This document shows, piece after piece, positions 1 through 6,411 of a DNA stretch of 6,776 nt. The DNA comes from an alpha proteobacterium 3107 (GTDB lineage: Bacteria > Pseudomonadota > Alphaproteobacteria > Rhodobacterales > Rhodobacteraceae). Numbering within the stretch: the first letter of the stretch is position 1; every line of letters starts with the position of its first letter. Made by a program: the position numbers and the translations under genes. A model generated the notes under the pieces. That model did not search any database and was not told the origin of the DNA. It saw only the letters and a program-made list of their open reading frames with translations. The stretch lies in assembly GCA_001483205.1 (NCBI GenBank), contig JPPB01000002.1, forward strand, positions 1-6,776, written 5' to 3'.

Positions 1-853
1 CCTTCTCCATGCGTTCCTTGGTCCAGCGCCATACCCGCTCGACGCCAAGAAATTCGTAGGTCAGGTTCGGACGGTTCTTTTGTGGACTTGTCAAATTGTC
101 GAGAGTGTATCGTCTTCCTCGCTCTATCCTGTCATATTGCTCCAACGTTTTTTGGTCTGCGAGCGGCAACTCTTTCATTTCGCGTTTTGTGTATTTCTGT
201 TGAAGACGCTTCAAGTCGTATGGCTCATAGGAAGGATTCCACTTCCATTTGCGACTTTTCCCGTAGGCAAAAATCGTGTCGTGATTGTTTCCAAGACGGC
301 GCTCCGGATCATTCTTTGCTTCTGCCCTGCGTCGCGTTATCTCGTTAATGAACCGGCTGCGGCCAAATACTCCGTCCAAGAGCAACCGAAGATATGCGTT
401 TGCCGCCGTATCGCATTGCAGGAACAGAACCCCGGTGGGTTTCAGGATGCGCTGCATCTCGATAATGCGCGGGGCCATATAGGCAAGATAGGCGGCAATC
501 GAGTTCACGGTGCGCCCGGTGTCGATCCTGCCGGTTTTTTGATCCACACGGCCGCCTTCTATGACCGCCGCGGCCTCAATGATCTCTTTGATCGCCGGAT
601 GTTCACTGGCAATCAGGTCATGCCATTCATCCGTCACTTCATCCCAGCGCCATCTGTCATCAAAACGTTGGTCCGCAGACCTGGAGCCAAGAGGCGCGTT
701 GAACATCCGCTTGGCGTTGAACGGCGGATCGGTGGCGATGCAGTCAACGCTGTCGCTGTTCATGCCGCGCATGACGTGAATATTGTCAGCGACGAAAAGC
801 GTCCGGTTCTGCCAGTTTGCGGCCATATTGTCCTGCTCAGGCGTGATGGTCAT
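1..853 (-). CDS. Site-specific DNA methyltransferase (beta-type N6/N4), 3' end beyond window
   Basis: The frame is open from an ATG at 853 to the left edge, giving 284 codons of an incomplete gene. The protein reads as an amino-methyltransferase that would transfer a methyl group from S-adenosylmethionine to adenine N6 (or cytosine N4) in DNA. The catalytic motif IV is DPPF at residues 42-45, preceded by VDCIAT. Further family-like blocks are RILKPTGVLFLQCD (135-148), a DGVFG segment (160-164) and RLGNNHDTIFAYGKS (186-200). Motif IV comes near the N-terminus, so the SAM-binding FxGxG motif is expected C-terminally, outside the window; this order is the beta class, to which type III Mod-like enzymes belong. 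The start lies 7 nt after the nuoE stop, with a weak AGG upstream. Positions 61-300 are only about 46% GC, against about 68% in a sampled stretch of nuoB, which suggests acquisition by transfer. No restriction partner is visible. The family is secure; specificity and completeness are unknown. Confidence 0.9.
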   Translation of the reverse strand, partial: MTITPEQDNMAANWQNRTLFVADNIHVMRGMNSDSVDCIATDPPFNAKRMFNAPLGSRSADQRFDDRWRWDEVTDEWHDLIASEHPAIKEIIEAAAVIEGGRVDQKTGRIDTGRTVNSIAAYLAYMAPRIIEMQRILKPTGVLFLQCDTAANAYLRLLLDGVFGRSRFINEITRRRAEAKNDPERRLGNNHDTIFAYGKSRKWKWNPSYEPYDLKRLQQKYTKREMKELPLADQKTLEQYDRIERGRRYTLDNLTSPQKNRPNLTYEFLGVERVWRWTKERMEK

Positions 854-860
854 GCGCGCC

Positions 861-1880
861 TCATGCGTCTGCGCCCCTGCCGCCCGCCCCGGCAAGCGCT
901 CTTGCCTGTTCGGGCCAGTCGCCCGGTGTGCTCTGGCCCCGGACCTTCAGGCGGCGGGCCACCCATGCGACCTCATCCGCTGTCCACGCCGCGATCTGGT
1001 CGAAATGATAGACCCCCAGCCCGTTCAGCGCCTTTTCCAGTTTTGGCCCGACACCTTTCAGCCGTTTCAGGTCATCCGCCCCGCCGTCGCGTGGCGCGGT
1101 GAGGGGTTCGGGCGCGGCCCCGGTGGTTTCCGCTTTTGCCTGCGCGCCCGCCTTTGCCGCCATCGCCCGCTTGCCAAGCCACGGCGTGACAAGCGGCGCT
1201 TCGGTCCCGTCAATCCGCTTCACCGTCTCGCCCAACTCCACCGCGCGCTGGACGGAACCGTTATGTTGCGCCCGGCCATCCCCCCCGGCGTCCCGCAGGC
1301 TGGTCAGGCCGGACAGAGGTTCCGCCGCATAGCGCCCGTTCTGCGGCCCCGGCACCGGCACACGGCCCGCGCGAAGCTCTTCGATGATCCCACTGAGCCG
1401 TTCCGCCGTCAGGTCTTCGTAATAATCCTTGCCGATCTGGGCCATGGGCGCGTTGGTGCAGGCCCCCAGACATTCGACCTCTTCCCAGCTCAGCTTGCCG
1501 TCGTCCGACACCTGATGCGGCGCAGGCGCGATCTTTTCGCGGCAGACGGCGATCAGGTCTTCGGCCCCGCAGATCATGCAGGATGTGGTGCCGCAGACCT
1601 GAATATGGGCAGTCGCGCCAACCGGTTGCAGGTGGAACATGAAATAGAAGGTCGCCACCTCCAGCGCGCGGATATGGTCCATCCCCAGCATGTCGGCGAC
1701 ATATTCGATGGCGGGGCGCGACAGCCAGCCCTCTTGCTCCTGCGCGCGCCACATAAGCGGGATGATGGCGGACGCCTGTCGCCCCTCGGGGTATTTGGTC
1801 ACCTGCGCCTCTGCCCACGCCCGGTTGGCAGGGGTGAAGGCGAAGCTCTCGGGCTGGTCAGGGTGAAGACGGCGGAGCAT
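861..1880 (-). CDS. nuoE: NADH-quinone oxidoreductase subunit E with C-terminal HhH-like extension
   Basis: This is the 24 kDa subunit of complex I, a cytoplasmic protein of the NADH-oxidising module. It has a thioredoxin-like fold and binds the [2Fe-2S] cluster N1a. The four expected ligands are present as C96-x4-C101 and C137-x3-C141, within VCGTTSC and ECLGAC, and the helical N-terminal part (about 15-85) is typical. The protein is 339 aa, much longer than the roughly 165-aa E. coli form. Residues 175-265 form a low-complexity Ala/Gly/Pro-rich linker. Residues 269-327 resemble a helix-hairpin-helix domain with [17 protein letters not shown]. Long NuoE proteins with this kind of tail are known in alphaproteobacteria, but the function of the tail is not clear. 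The ATG shares one base with the upstream stop (TAATG) and has only a weak ribosome site, so translation is probably coupled. nuoF, the usual next gene, is replaced here by a methyltransferase gene. Confidence 0.96.
   Translation of the reverse strand: MLRRLHPDQPESFAFTPANRAWAEAQVTKYPEGRQASAIIPLMWRAQEQEGWLSRPAIEYVADMLGMDHIRALEVATFYFMFHLQPVGATAHIQVCGTTSCMICGAEDLIAVCREKIAPAPHQVSDDGKLSWEEVECLGACTNAPMAQIGKDYYEDLTAERLSGIIEELRAGRVPVPGPQNGRYAAEPLSGLTSLRDAGGDGRAQHNGSVQRAVELGETVKRIDGTEAPLVTPWLGKRAMAAKAGAQAKAETTGAAPEPLTAPRDGGADDLKRLKGVGPKLEKALNGLGVYHFDQIAAWTADEVAWVARRLKVRGQSTPGDWPEQARALAGAGGRGADA
900..1076 (-). other. Helix-hairpin-helix-like domain encoded at the 3' end of nuoE
   Basis: This stretch encodes NuoE residues 269-327. 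It starts with [18 protein letters not shown], whose GVGPK is the glycine-rich hairpin typical of HhH or helix-3-turn-helix DNA-binding folds. It continues with [15 protein letters not shown] and a WPEQARAL end. Similar modules occur as stand-alone small proteins and fused to other proteins in alphaproteobacteria. The domain call is from pattern recognition only. Whether it binds DNA or serves as a protein contact in complex I is not shown by the sequence. Confidence 0.7.
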
Positions 1881-2377
1881 TATTCTGTTCCGAACTGATC
1901 CGCCGGAATGCAGACGGCACGCGCATCCTGAATGCCGTTGCGCCCCTCATCAGCATACCGCGCGAAATCCGCATCGCTCAGCGTGATCCGGCACAAAACC
2001 GCACTCTGATCAATTTCCAGGATGATTACGTCGTCACGCACATTCTCGTAAGCCACCGAGCTATCGATCATGCTGCTGAGCGTTCTTTTGTCCGCCGAAA
2101 CGGTGCTGGTGTCCATGACATCATAAGGGATGCACGTCACACCGGCATTGCCTGCCGATCTGCTGTCTTCAAAATCCTGAAAATCCGTGTCGCTGACATC
2201 GAATTTGCAAAATACGCCTCCCTCGCGTGTTTCGATCAGAATGACGCCCTCGCGGATGCTGACATAGCCGATAGACTCCTCAATCACCTGTCCGAGACCG
2301 GTGGTGTGCCTGGAATCCAGCGCAGCCAGAGGCGTGGCGGCGATCAGGGCCGCAAGTGAAAAGCCAAGGTGTTTCAT
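1880..2377 (-). CDS. Predicted exported protein with two tandem cysteine-containing repeats, unknown function
   Basis: I do not recognise this 165-aa protein. It begins with [19 protein letters not shown], a likely Sec signal peptide with cleavage near residue 19, so it should act in the periplasm. The mature part contains two related units, about residues 32-88 and 104-162. Conserved positions are offset by 72: Y38/Y110, R42/R114, C57/C129, S62-D63/S134-D135 and F66/F138. Each unit ends in a second cysteine followed by IP (C82 and C156). Four cysteines in an exported protein suggest two disulfides, one per unit; this is inference. The gene starts in an ATGA overlap with nuoD, with GGAGAG 8 nt upstream, and its TAA overlaps the nuoE ATG. 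It is therefore translated as part of the nuo operon. Three sampled 60-nt blocks give about 49% GC, well below the nuo genes. A role in complex I assembly is possible but unsupported. Confidence 0.85.
   Translation of the reverse strand: MKHLGFSLAALIAATPLAALDSRHTTGLGQVIEESIGYVSIREGVILIETREGGVFCKFDVSDTDFQDFEDSRSAGNAGVTCIPYDVMDTSTVSADKRTLSSMIDSSVAYENVRDDVIILEIDQSAVLCRITLSDADFARYADEGRNGIQDARAVCIPADQFGTE
1892..2068 (-). repeat. Protein-level repeat unit 2 of the exported protein
   Basis: Encodes residues 104-162. The core reads [18 protein letters not shown], followed by VLC, an LSDADF block and a closing VCIP. It matches unit 1 at the tyrosine, arginine, both cysteines, the Ser-Asp pair and the aromatic residue after it. 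Confidence 0.75.
2114..2284 (-). repeat. Protein-level repeat unit 1 of the exported protein
   Basis: Encodes residues 32-88. The core reads [18 protein letters not shown], followed by VFC, a VSDTDF block and a closing TCIP. It aligns with the second unit over its whole length, with a two-residue length difference before the second cysteine. The copies have diverged at nucleotide level, which points to an old duplication. Confidence 0.75.
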
Positions 2378-3597
2378 CTGTCAATCTCTCCGAAAACGAC
2401 ATCCATGGTGCCGATGATGGCGGCAACATCCGCCAGTTGATGCCCGGTGGCGATGTGATCCATCGCTTGCAGGTGCAGATAGCCCGGCGCGCGTATCTTG
2501 GCGCGATAGGGCCGGTTGGTGCCGTCGGCAACCAGATAGACGCCGAACTCGCCCTTGGGGGCCTCGACAGCGGCATAGACCTCACCCTCCGGCACCCGAA
2601 ACCCCTCGGTATAGAGCTTGAAGTGGTGAATCAGCGCTTCCATTGAGGTCTTCATCTCGGCCCGCGCAGGCGGCGTCAGCTTGCCGCGCGCCAGAATATC
2701 GCCCCCGCCCTCGGGCGCGCGCAGCTTGTCAACCGCCTGACGGATGATCTGCACACTCTCGCGCATCTCGGCCATGCGGCACAGGTAGCGATCATAGCAA
2801 TCGCCGTTCTTGCCGACGGGAATGCGAAAGTCGAACTCGTCATAGCACTCATAGGGTTGTGCCCGGCGCAAATCCCACGCCAGACCGGAGCCGCGCACCA
2901 TCACCCCGGAAAAGCCCCAATCGAGAATATCCTGCTCGCTCACCACGCCAATGTCGCAGTTGCGTTGCTTGAAGATGCGGTTTTCGGTCAGCAGGCCGTC
3001 AATGTCGTTGAGCACCTTCGGGAACGCCCCGGCCCATGCCTCAATGTCGTCAAGCAGCGCGGGCGTCACGTCCTGATGCACCCCGCCGGGGCGGAAATAG
3101 GCGGCGTGAAGCCGCGCCCCGCAGGCACGTTCATAGAACACCATCAGCTTTTCGCGCTCTTCAAACCCCCATAGGGGCGGGGTCAGCGCGCCCACATCCA
3201 TCGCTTGGGTGGTGACATTCAGCAGATGGTTCAGAACCCTGCCGATCTCGGAAAACAGCACCCGGATCAGTTGCGCCCGGCGGGGCACACGGGTTCCGGT
3301 CAGCTTTTCAATCGCCAGACACCAGGCATGTTCCTGATTCATCGGGGCCACATAGTCCAGCCGGTCGAAATAGGGCAGGTTTTGCAGGTAGGTGCGGCTT
3401 TCCATCAGCTTTTCGGTGCCCCGGTGGAGCAACCCGATATGGGGGTCGCAACGCTCGACGATCTCGCCATCAAGCTCCAGCACCAGCCGCAACACCCCAT
3501 GCGCCGCCGGGTGCTGAGGCCCGAAATTGATGTTGAAATTGCGGATTTTCCGCTCGCCGGTCAGGGCGTCTTCGTATCCTCTGGACCTGTCTGCCAT
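2374..3597 (-). CDS. nuoD: NADH-quinone oxidoreductase subunit D
   Basis: This is the 49 kDa subunit of complex I. With NuoB it builds the quinone-reducing site at the junction of the peripheral and membrane arms. The protein is 407 aa, the usual length for a stand-alone NuoD. The N-terminal signature [10 protein letters not shown] is at residues 25-34. H33 and Y82 (in RLDYVAPM) correspond to the quinone-contacting His and Tyr known from Thermus, with the same spacing of 49 residues. The C-terminus carries the conserved [11 protein letters not shown] block. I chose the ATG at 3597, which overlaps the preceding stop as TGATG and has GGAGG 7 nt upstream. A GTG at 3600 would add one residue and lies only 4 nt from that ribosome site. 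nuoC is a separate gene, unlike the fused nuoCD of E. coli. The 3' end overlaps the next gene as ATGA. Confidence 0.97.
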   Translation of the reverse strand: MADRSRGYEDALTGERKIRNFNINFGPQHPAAHGVLRLVLELDGEIVERCDPHIGLLHRGTEKLMESRTYLQNLPYFDRLDYVAPMNQEHAWCLAIEKLTGTRVPRRAQLIRVLFSEIGRVLNHLLNVTTQAMDVGALTPPLWGFEEREKLMVFYERACGARLHAAYFRPGGVHQDVTPALLDDIEAWAGAFPKVLNDIDGLLTENRIFKQRNCDIGVVSEQDILDWGFSGVMVRGSGLAWDLRRAQPYECYDEFDFRIPVGKNGDCYDRYLCRMAEMRESVQIIRQAVDKLRAPEGGGDILARGKLTPPARAEMKTSMEALIHHFKLYTEGFRVPEGEVYAAVEAPKGEFGVYLVADGTNRPYRAKIRAPGYLHLQAMDHIATGHQLADVAAIIGTMDVVFGEIDR

Positions 3598-4022
3598 CAC
3601 CGGGCCTCCGCTTCCGGGGCAAACATGGCGAACACCTCTGCCTCGGTCATCATTTCGGTCTGGTTGTTGAGCGCATAATTGGCGGGCTTTCGGTCGATGA
3701 AGACCTGAACGCCAAGGGTGAATTGGCCGGGATCGTCAAAGCACTGGATCGACACATGCTGATGCGCGCCGTCCTGGGTCTGCCACAGGATCGACGACCC
3801 GCATTTCGGGCAGAAAACCCGCTCTGCCCACGCGCTGCCCTTGTAAGAGGCCACCGGCGCGCCCGCATCAAAGCGCACCGACGCGCCGCAATCAACGGAC
3901 AGGAAAAACCCCCCCGTCCATTTCCGGCACATGCCGCAATGACAGGCCCCGGCATTCGGCCCCGGCGCGGCGGAAAAGCCGCAGGCACCGCACAGGCAGG
4001 CCCCGCGCAGAACATCGCTCAT
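3597..4022 (-). CDS. GFA-family zinc-binding protein (glutathione-dependent formaldehyde-activating-like)
   Basis: The 141-aa protein has the cysteine pattern of the GFA family (Pfam name GFA, also called CENP-V/GFA): C9-x-C11-x2-C14, C27-x-C29-x2-C32 and C71-x2-C74. In studied members the first and last groups hold a structural zinc, and the middle group holds a second zinc and contacts glutathione. The C-terminal [12 protein letters not shown] segment and the [11 protein letters not shown] helix are also family-like. Most members have no proven substrate, so formaldehyde should not be assumed. The gene sits between nuoC and nuoD, where no complex I subunit belongs. Its ATG overlaps the nuoC stop (ATGA) with a strong AGGAGG 7 nt upstream, and its TGA overlaps the nuoD ATG. 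It must therefore be co-transcribed with nuo genes and is probably translationally coupled. By eye its composition matches its neighbours, so its residence looks long-standing. Confidence 0.92.
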   Translation of the reverse strand: MSDVLRGACLCGACGFSAAPGPNAGACHCGMCRKWTGGFFLSVDCGASVRFDAGAPVASYKGSAWAERVFCPKCGSSILWQTQDGAHQHVSIQCFDDPGQFTLGVQVFIDRKPANYALNNQTEMMTEAEVFAMFAPEAEAR

Positions 4023-4624
4023 TGCGCGTCCTCCTGCTCATCCCCCGGCAGGATGTATTCGGCCCCCTCCCAGGGCGACATGAAGTCAAATTGCCGGTAT
4101 TCCTGAACCAGACTGACCGGCTCATAGACCACACGCTTTTGCGCCTCGTCATAGCGCACCTCGGTATAGCCGGTGGTCGGGAAATCCTTGCGCAACGGGT
4201 GGCCGCGAAAGCCATAGTCGGTGAGGATGCGGCGCAGGTCCGGGTGGCCGGAGAACAGAATGCCGAACATGTCAAACACTTCGCGCTCGAACCAGTTGGC
4301 CGATGGATGCGCGGAAACGACCGAGGGCGCGACCTCATCCTCGCGCAGGGCGGCGCGCAGCCGGATGCGCTGATTCCGGCGCATCGACAAGAAGTGATAG
4401 ACCAGATCATAACGCCTGTCGCGCGACGGGCGGTCAACGGCAGTAATGTCCACAAGGGTCGAGAACCTGCACCGCTGATCGACCTTCAGAAATTCGACCA
4501 GAACCGGCAGGGCGCGGGCGACAACATCCACCGTCAGCTCGCCATGAGCAACCGAATGGCCAAGAACGGCGTCCGGCTGCTTCAGTTCAAGATACGCGCC
4601 AAGCTCCTGCAACGCCTCGGACAT
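4019..4624 (-). CDS. nuoC: NADH-quinone oxidoreductase subunit C
   Basis: This is the 30 kDa subunit of complex I, a cofactor-free scaffold in the peripheral arm that packs against NuoD and NuoB. It has 201 aa, normal for a separate bacterial or mitochondrial-type NuoC. The signature begins [20 protein letters not shown] (residues 111-130) and continues with [19 protein letters not shown] (131-149). The acidic tail GDEQEDAQ varies in the family. The ATG lies 9 nt after the nuoB stop. Its ribosome site AGGAG (4631-4635, 6 nt spacer) overlaps the nuoB TAG stop. The 3' end shares ATGA with the GFA gene. Confidence 0.97.
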   Translation of the reverse strand: MSEALQELGAYLELKQPDAVLGHSVAHGELTVDVVARALPVLVEFLKVDQRCRFSTLVDITAVDRPSRDRRYDLVYHFLSMRRNQRIRLRAALREDEVAPSVVSAHPSANWFEREVFDMFGILFSGHPDLRRILTDYGFRGHPLRKDFPTTGYTEVRYDEAQKRVVYEPVSLVQEYRQFDFMSPWEGAEYILPGDEQEDAQ

Positions 4625-4633
4625 GGGCGGCTC

Positions 4634-5167
4634 CTATCGTATGATCGTGCCGGTGCGGCGAATCTTGCGCTGAAGCTGTAACAGCCCGTAGAGCAACGCC
4701 TCTGCTGTCGGCGGGCAGCCGGGCACATAGACATCAACCGGCACGATCCGGTCACAACCGCGCACCACCGAATAGCTGTAGTGATAATAGCCGCCACCGT
4801 TGGCGCATGACCCCATAGAGACGACATAGCGCGGCTCCGGCATCTGATCATAGACCTTGCGCAGCGCCGGGGCCATCTTGTTGGTCAGCGTGCCCGCCAC
4901 GATCATCAGGTCGGACTGGCGCGGAGAGGCGCGGGGCGCGGTGCCGAAACGCTCCAGATCATAGCGCGGCATCGAGGTGTGCATCATCTCGACCGCACAG
5001 CACGCCAGCCCGAACGTCATCCAGTGCAGGCTGCCGGTGCGTGCCCAGTTGATAACATCCTCGGCCGAGGTCAGCAGAAAGCCCTTGTCCTGCAATTCTC
5101 GGTTCATTTCCTGCGTCTCGACCTCTTTGTCGGGGCCAGCGGCGTTGCCCGGCACGCTCAATCCCAT
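4634..5167 (-). CDS. nuoB: NADH-quinone oxidoreductase subunit B
   Basis: This is the 20 kDa (PSST-type) subunit that holds the [4Fe-4S] cluster N2, the last electron carrier before quinone. With the start used here the protein is 177 aa. The cluster ligands are the adjacent C56-C57 in [12 protein letters not shown]121 in MGSCANGGG and C151 in VPGCPP. The [20 protein letters not shown] block is also diagnostic. The reading frame is open to an ATG at 5188 (184 aa), but that start has no visible ribosome site. The ATG at 5167 has AAGGGGG (5175-5181) with a 7-nt spacer and gives an N-terminus (MGLSVPG) more like related proteins, so I prefer it. It overlaps the end of nuoA by 10 nt. Confidence 0.96.
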   Translation of the reverse strand: MGLSVPGNAAGPDKEVETQEMNRELQDKGFLLTSAEDVINWARTGSLHWMTFGLACCAVEMMHTSMPRYDLERFGTAPRASPRQSDLMIVAGTLTNKMAPALRKVYDQMPEPRYVVSMGSCANGGGYYHYSYSVVRGCDRIVPVDVYVPGCPPTAEALLYGLLQLQRKIRRTGTIIR

Positions 5168-5523
5168 TCCAGCGCCCCCTTCTTCCATTCATAGGCAAAG
5201 CCGATGGTCAGCACCGCAAGGAAAACGATCATCGACCAGAACCCCACCGGCCCGACATCCCTGAAGGCCACCGCCCAGGGAAAGAGGAACGCGATTTCGA
5301 GGTCAAAGATGATGAACAGGATCGCGACCAGATAGAAGCGGACATCAAACTTCATCCGGGCGTCATCAAAGGCGTTGAACCCGCACTCATAGGCGCTGAC
5401 CTTTTCCGGGTCCGGGTTGCGGACGGCCAGAACGACGGCGGCCAGCATCAGGGCGGCCCCCAGTCCGATCGCCAGCCCGAGGAAAACCACGATCGGCAGA
5501 TACTCTCTCAACAGATATTCCAC
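5158..5523 (-). CDS. nuoA: NADH-quinone oxidoreductase subunit A, GTG start
   Basis: This is the small membrane subunit of complex I (ND3 homologue), which sits where the quinone site meets the membrane arm. It has 121 aa with three predicted transmembrane helices at about residues 11-34, 62-87 and 92-112. The conserved loop between helices 1 and 2 carries the AYECGF motif with C47, followed by [16 protein letters not shown]74 and E76 in [11 protein letters not shown] match the conserved membrane acidic residues of the family. The start codon is GTG (5523-5521 on the minus strand) with a good GAGGAG ribosome site at 5530-5535 and a 6-nt spacer. It is the first gene of the nuo operon and divergent from the ynjF-like gene. 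Confidence 0.97.
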   Translation of the reverse strand: MEYLLREYLPIVVFLGLAIGLGAALMLAAVVLAVRNPDPEKVSAYECGFNAFDDARMKFDVRFYLVAILFIIFDLEIAFLFPWAVAFRDVGPVGFWSMIVFLAVLTIGFAYEWKKGALEWD

Positions 5524-5569
5524 GTTCGGCTCCTCGGTGGCGTCAGGCGCGGGCCTTGGCTCTCACGGG

Positions 5570-5596
5570 TTTATAACGGGGACCAGTGCCGGTCAA
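5570..5596 (-). promoter_or_regulatory. Candidate promoter of the nuo operon
   Basis: On the minus strand a TTGACC (5596-5591) is followed after 15 nt by TATAAA (5575-5570). Both match sigma-70-type consensus hexamers well, although the spacer is shorter than the usual 16-18 nt. Transcription would begin near 5563 and leave a leader of about 40 nt with the nuoA ribosome site. This is a sequence match only. Confidence 0.4.
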
Positions 5597-5606
5597 CCAC
5601 GGTGGT
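5596..5606. promoter_or_regulatory. Small dyad at the nuo -35 region, possible operator
   Basis: ACCAC-G-GTGGT is a perfect 5-bp inverted repeat around one base. The flanks extend the symmetry imperfectly (GGTCA on the left, GGCC on the right). It abuts the candidate -35 hexamer, a usual position for a regulator site. Short dyads are common in GC-rich DNA, so this is weak. Confidence 0.25.
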
Positions 5607-5621
5607 GGCCAAAGAGGGGCC

Positions 5622-5694
5622 TTGCAAAACCCGGAACTTCACGTCCCTTCCCCGAGGTCACACCGGCAAGGCCCCCGCCACCGGTTGCAAAATC
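5622..5694. repeat. Pair of TTGCAAAA direct copies
   Basis: TTGCAAAACC occurs at 5622-5631 and TTGCAAAATC at 5685-5694, on the plus strand and 63 bp apart. The core TTGCAA is itself palindromic. The two copies stand out in a GC-rich intergenic region and could be binding sites for one regulator, but two short copies may also be chance. Confidence 0.3.
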
Positions 5695-5743
5695 GCCGAC
5701 ATTATTTCACAACGCAACCGACCACCAGCGAAGGGAACAGGCG

Positions 5744-6370
5744 ATGCTTGACGCCGCAGCCAGAAAAGCCATCGACCCGATCCTGTGCGTGCCGGGCCGC
5801 GTGCTCGCCCACCGGGGCGTCAGCGCCAACACCGTTACCCTTGCCGGTCTGACTCTTGGCCTGATCGCCGCCGCGATGATCGCACTCGGCGCGCCGGACT
5901 GGGCGCTGTTGCCGCTTTTGCTCAGCCGGGTTGCCGACGGGCTTGACGGTGCCGTCGCCCGTGCCCGCGGCAAGACCGATTTCGGCGGCTATCTCGACAT
6001 CACCGCTGATTTTCTGTTCTATGGCGCGATCCCGATGGCGTTCGTCTGGCTTGACCCGGTGGCCAACGCCATGGCCGGGGCATTCCTGCTGACGAGCTTT
6101 TACTTCAACGGTGCGACCTTCCTGGGCTTTGCCATCCTCGCGGAAAAGAGGCAGATGCGCACCGAGGCGCGCGGCGTCAAGTCGCTCTACTTCACCGGGG
6201 GGCTGATGGAAGGCACCGAAACGATCATCTTTCTGGCGGCGCTTTGCCTCTGGCCCGGCTGGTTCGTGCCCCTCGCCTGGGGGGGTGGCGTTCTGTGCTT
6301 CATCACCGCTGTTTCGCGCGTTTTGCTGGCGCGGATGGTCTTTCCCAACACCGATGATGCGGACCCGTGA
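5744..6370 (+). CDS. ynjF: CDP-alcohol phosphatidyltransferase family protein, YnjF-like
   Basis: This 208-aa integral membrane protein has the CDP-alcohol phosphotransferase signature D65-x2-D68-G-x2-A-R ... G81-x3-D85-x3-D89. The four aspartates bind the metal and the CDP-linked substrate. The family moves a phosphatidyl group from a CDP-alcohol to a second alcohol, as in phospholipid head-group synthesis; the acceptor cannot be told from sequence. Hydrophobic stretches lie at about residues 31-49, 53-62, 90-103, 110-131, 160-170 and 173-195. The ATG at 5744 has AAGGGA 7 nt upstream. The frame is open further upstream into DNA antisense to nuoA, but family similarity starts here (DPILCVPGRVLAHRGVSANT). 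It lies 41 nt before a ynjB homologue, and E. coli also keeps ynjF in a cluster with ynjB. The symbol rests on this linkage plus the family signature. Confidence 0.88.
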   Translation: MLDAAARKAIDPILCVPGRVLAHRGVSANTVTLAGLTLGLIAAAMIALGAPDWALLPLLLSRVADGLDGAVARARGKTDFGGYLDITADFLFYGAIPMAFVWLDPVANAMAGAFLLTSFYFNGATFLGFAILAEKRQMRTEARGVKSLYFTGGLMEGTETIIFLAALCLWPGWFVPLAWGGGVLCFITAVSRVLLARMVFPNTDDADP

Positions 6371-6396
6371 GCCGGGCAAAAACGATAGATTGCGCC

Positions 6397-6404
6397 AAAG
6401 GAGG
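6397..6404 (+). promoter_or_regulatory. Strong ribosome binding site of the ynjB-like gene
   Basis: AAAGGAGG lies 7 nt before the ATG at 6412. It is nearly a full anti-Shine-Dalgarno match and fixes the start. It is much stronger than the site before the preceding ynjF-like gene. Confidence 0.8.
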
Positions 6405-6411
6405 CACCGAC

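Larger units (their letters stand above)
5524..5743. other. Divergent intergenic region between nuoA and the ynjF-like gene
   Basis: About 220 bp separate the two start codons, enough to hold promoters in both directions. On the minus strand there is a reasonable promoter-like pair close to nuoA. On the plus strand I see no convincing -35/-10 pair for the ynjF-like gene. The region contains a short dyad and two TTGCAAAA copies, listed separately. I see no tRNA, no convincing hairpin terminator and no conserved small ORF. Confidence 0.6.

Noticed and set aside
80..1102. Plus-strand open frame of 340 codons opposite the methyltransferase and the end of nuoE
   Set aside because: The minus-strand methyltransferase has clear motifs over its whole length, and this frame has no recognisable domain.
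783..1898. Long plus-strand open frame of 371 codons
   Set aside because: It is antisense to nuoE and rich in Arg, Pro and Ala, as expected of a shadow frame in GC-rich DNA. It has no recognisable domain.
3597..4022. Possible nuoCD fusion remnant
   Set aside because: nuoC and nuoD are both full length with their own starts and stops, and the gene between them has a complete set of GFA cysteines.
3892..4455. Minus-strand open frame of 187 codons overlapping nuoC and the GFA gene
   Set aside because: It lies out of frame with two well-supported genes and has no family features.
5168..5188. Longer NuoB starting at 5188
   Set aside because: No ribosome site precedes it, and the extra seven residues do not resemble related proteins. 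It cannot be excluded.
5672..5695. Hairpin terminator in the divergent region
   Set aside because: The ACCGG/CCGGT arms are only 5 bp with a long loop and no T-run. The flanking genes diverge, so no terminator is needed.
5417..5743. N-terminal extension of the ynjF-like protein
   Set aside because: The frame is open upstream but is antisense to nuoA and crosses the intergenic region. Family similarity and a ribosome site support the ATG at 5744.
5702..6379. Minus-strand open frame of 225 codons
   Set aside because: It is the mirror of the ynjF-like gene, with no domain features and a composition typical of an antisense shadow.
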